Shown: piece after piece, positions 63,656 to 64,000 of the stretch
Position numbering within the stretch: the first letter of the stretch is position 1
Layout of the letters: every line of letters starts with the position of its first letter
From: Riemerella columbina
GTDB taxonomy: Bacteria; Bacteroidota; Bacteroidia; Flavobacteriales; Weeksellaceae
Assembly: GCF_030517065.1 (NCBI RefSeq)
Contig: NZ_CP103950.1
Span: 434,001-498,000, forward strand
DNA: 64,000 bases
Direction: 5' to 3'
Notes under the pieces: generated by a model
The model's database searches: none
What the model saw: the letters and a program-made list of their open reading frames with translations, nothing else
Told to the model about the DNA's origin: nothing
Made by a program: the position numbers and the translations under genes

Positions 63656-63997
63656 ATGGAAATAGGAGAAAGACCTTGGGGGAAATATTTTGTTTTGGCA
63701 GATGAGCCACATTATAAACTAAAACGCGTGGAGGTATTGCCAGGGAAGCGGCTGTCTTACCAATACCATAACAAAAGGCAAGAGGCGTGGACCATAGTGC
63801 AAGGAACGGCTAAGGTGACATTAGATGATATAGAAACGGTCTATGAATACAGCCAAACGGTTTTAATTCCGCTGGGGGCTAAACATCGTATTGAGAATAT
63901 TGGCGATGAGGTGCTCATCTTTATAGAAGTGCAGACGGGAACTTATTTTGGGGAAGATGATATTGTGAGGCTTCAAGATGATTACGCTCGAAAATAA
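63656..63997 (+). CDS. Mannose-6-phosphate isomerase-like cupin
   Basis: A 113-residue single-domain protein, starting MEIGERPWGKYFVLADEPHY. It matches the cupin at the C terminus of type II phosphomannose isomerases / GDP-mannose pyrophosphorylases. LPGKRLSYQYHNKRQEAWTI at about 30-49 contains the metal-binding His/Gln/Glu pattern, and IPLGAKHRIENIGDE near 79-93 has the second His. As a stand-alone domain it may isomerise mannose-6-phosphate or another sugar. It is complete, ending three bases before the end of the window. Confidence 0.8.
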   Translation: MEIGERPWGKYFVLADEPHYKLKRVEVLPGKRLSYQYHNKRQEAWTIVQGTAKVTLDDIETVYEYSQTVLIPLGAKHRIENIGDEVLIFIEVQTGTYFGEDDIVRLQDDYARK

Positions 63998-64000
63998 TGC

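Overview
The window reads as chromosome of a Weeksellaceae-type flavobacterium (Chryseobacterium / Riemerella / Bergeyella neighbourhood; genus not resolvable by eye). Evidence: Bacteroidota-style promoters with a TAnnTTTG -7 element and TTG/TTTG about 20 bases upstream, almost no Shine-Dalgarno sequences, TonB-dependent outer-membrane receptors, GLPGLI and DUF1573 proteins, a flavobacterial-type omega/Rpb6 gene between bamD and coaBC, and moderate GC (about 40 percent by eye). No tRNA, rRNA, CRISPR array, prophage or complete insertion sequence was found. Most of the window is housekeeping.

Layout. 1-4.1 kb: the end of citrate synthase, an amidinotransferase-fold enzyme and a TonB-dependent receptor whose leader contains a terminator-like hairpin. 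4.4-4.6 kb: an inverted-repeat (REP-like) element. 4.7-10.9 kb: an operon tetR-tolC-adaptor-RND pump in which the pump gene carries two homopolymer frameshifts. 11-14.9 kb: recJ, nadD, small membrane proteins and an ECF sigma factor with a membrane partner. 15-17.3 kb: a TonB-dependent receptor behind a TPP riboswitch, so a likely thiamine-compound importer. 17.5-19.8 kb: aconitase. 20-24.1 kb: an AT-rich cassette coding a short four-cysteine secreted peptide (frameshifted), two GLPGLI-type proteins and an outer-membrane barrel. This is the best candidate for an undescribed system.

24.2-30.2 kb: trmB and a valS-DUF4241-ribokinase-LuxE-like operon. 30.3-38.5 kb: small envelope proteins, UspA, a pssA-exonuclease-FAH operon, and a sulfatase-fold membrane enzyme. 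38.6-47.5 kb: pdhB, thioesterase-thiL, DUF3078, a TetR regulator with a palindromic operator, tsf, guaB, ruvC. 47.7-49.4 kb: a PadR regulator with two paralogous membrane proteins. 49.5-52.9 kb: icmF (B12-dependent acyl-CoA mutase fused to its G-protein chaperone), frameshifted near its 3' end. 53.4-53.8 kb: a decayed gene. 53.9-64 kb: lon, bamD, rpoZ, coaBC, a sugar nucleotidyltransferase, a LOG-family protein, accA, gltX and a mannose-6-phosphate-isomerase-like cupin.

Functional threads: central carbon metabolism (gltA, acn, pdhB, icmF, accA); thiamine (TPP-riboswitched receptor plus thiL); envelope traffic (three TonB-type receptors, RND pump, BamD). Frameshifts in the pump gene and icmF sit in homopolymers or a short GC repeat and could be sequencing errors. 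The 4-base duplication in the small peptide gene is less easily explained that way.
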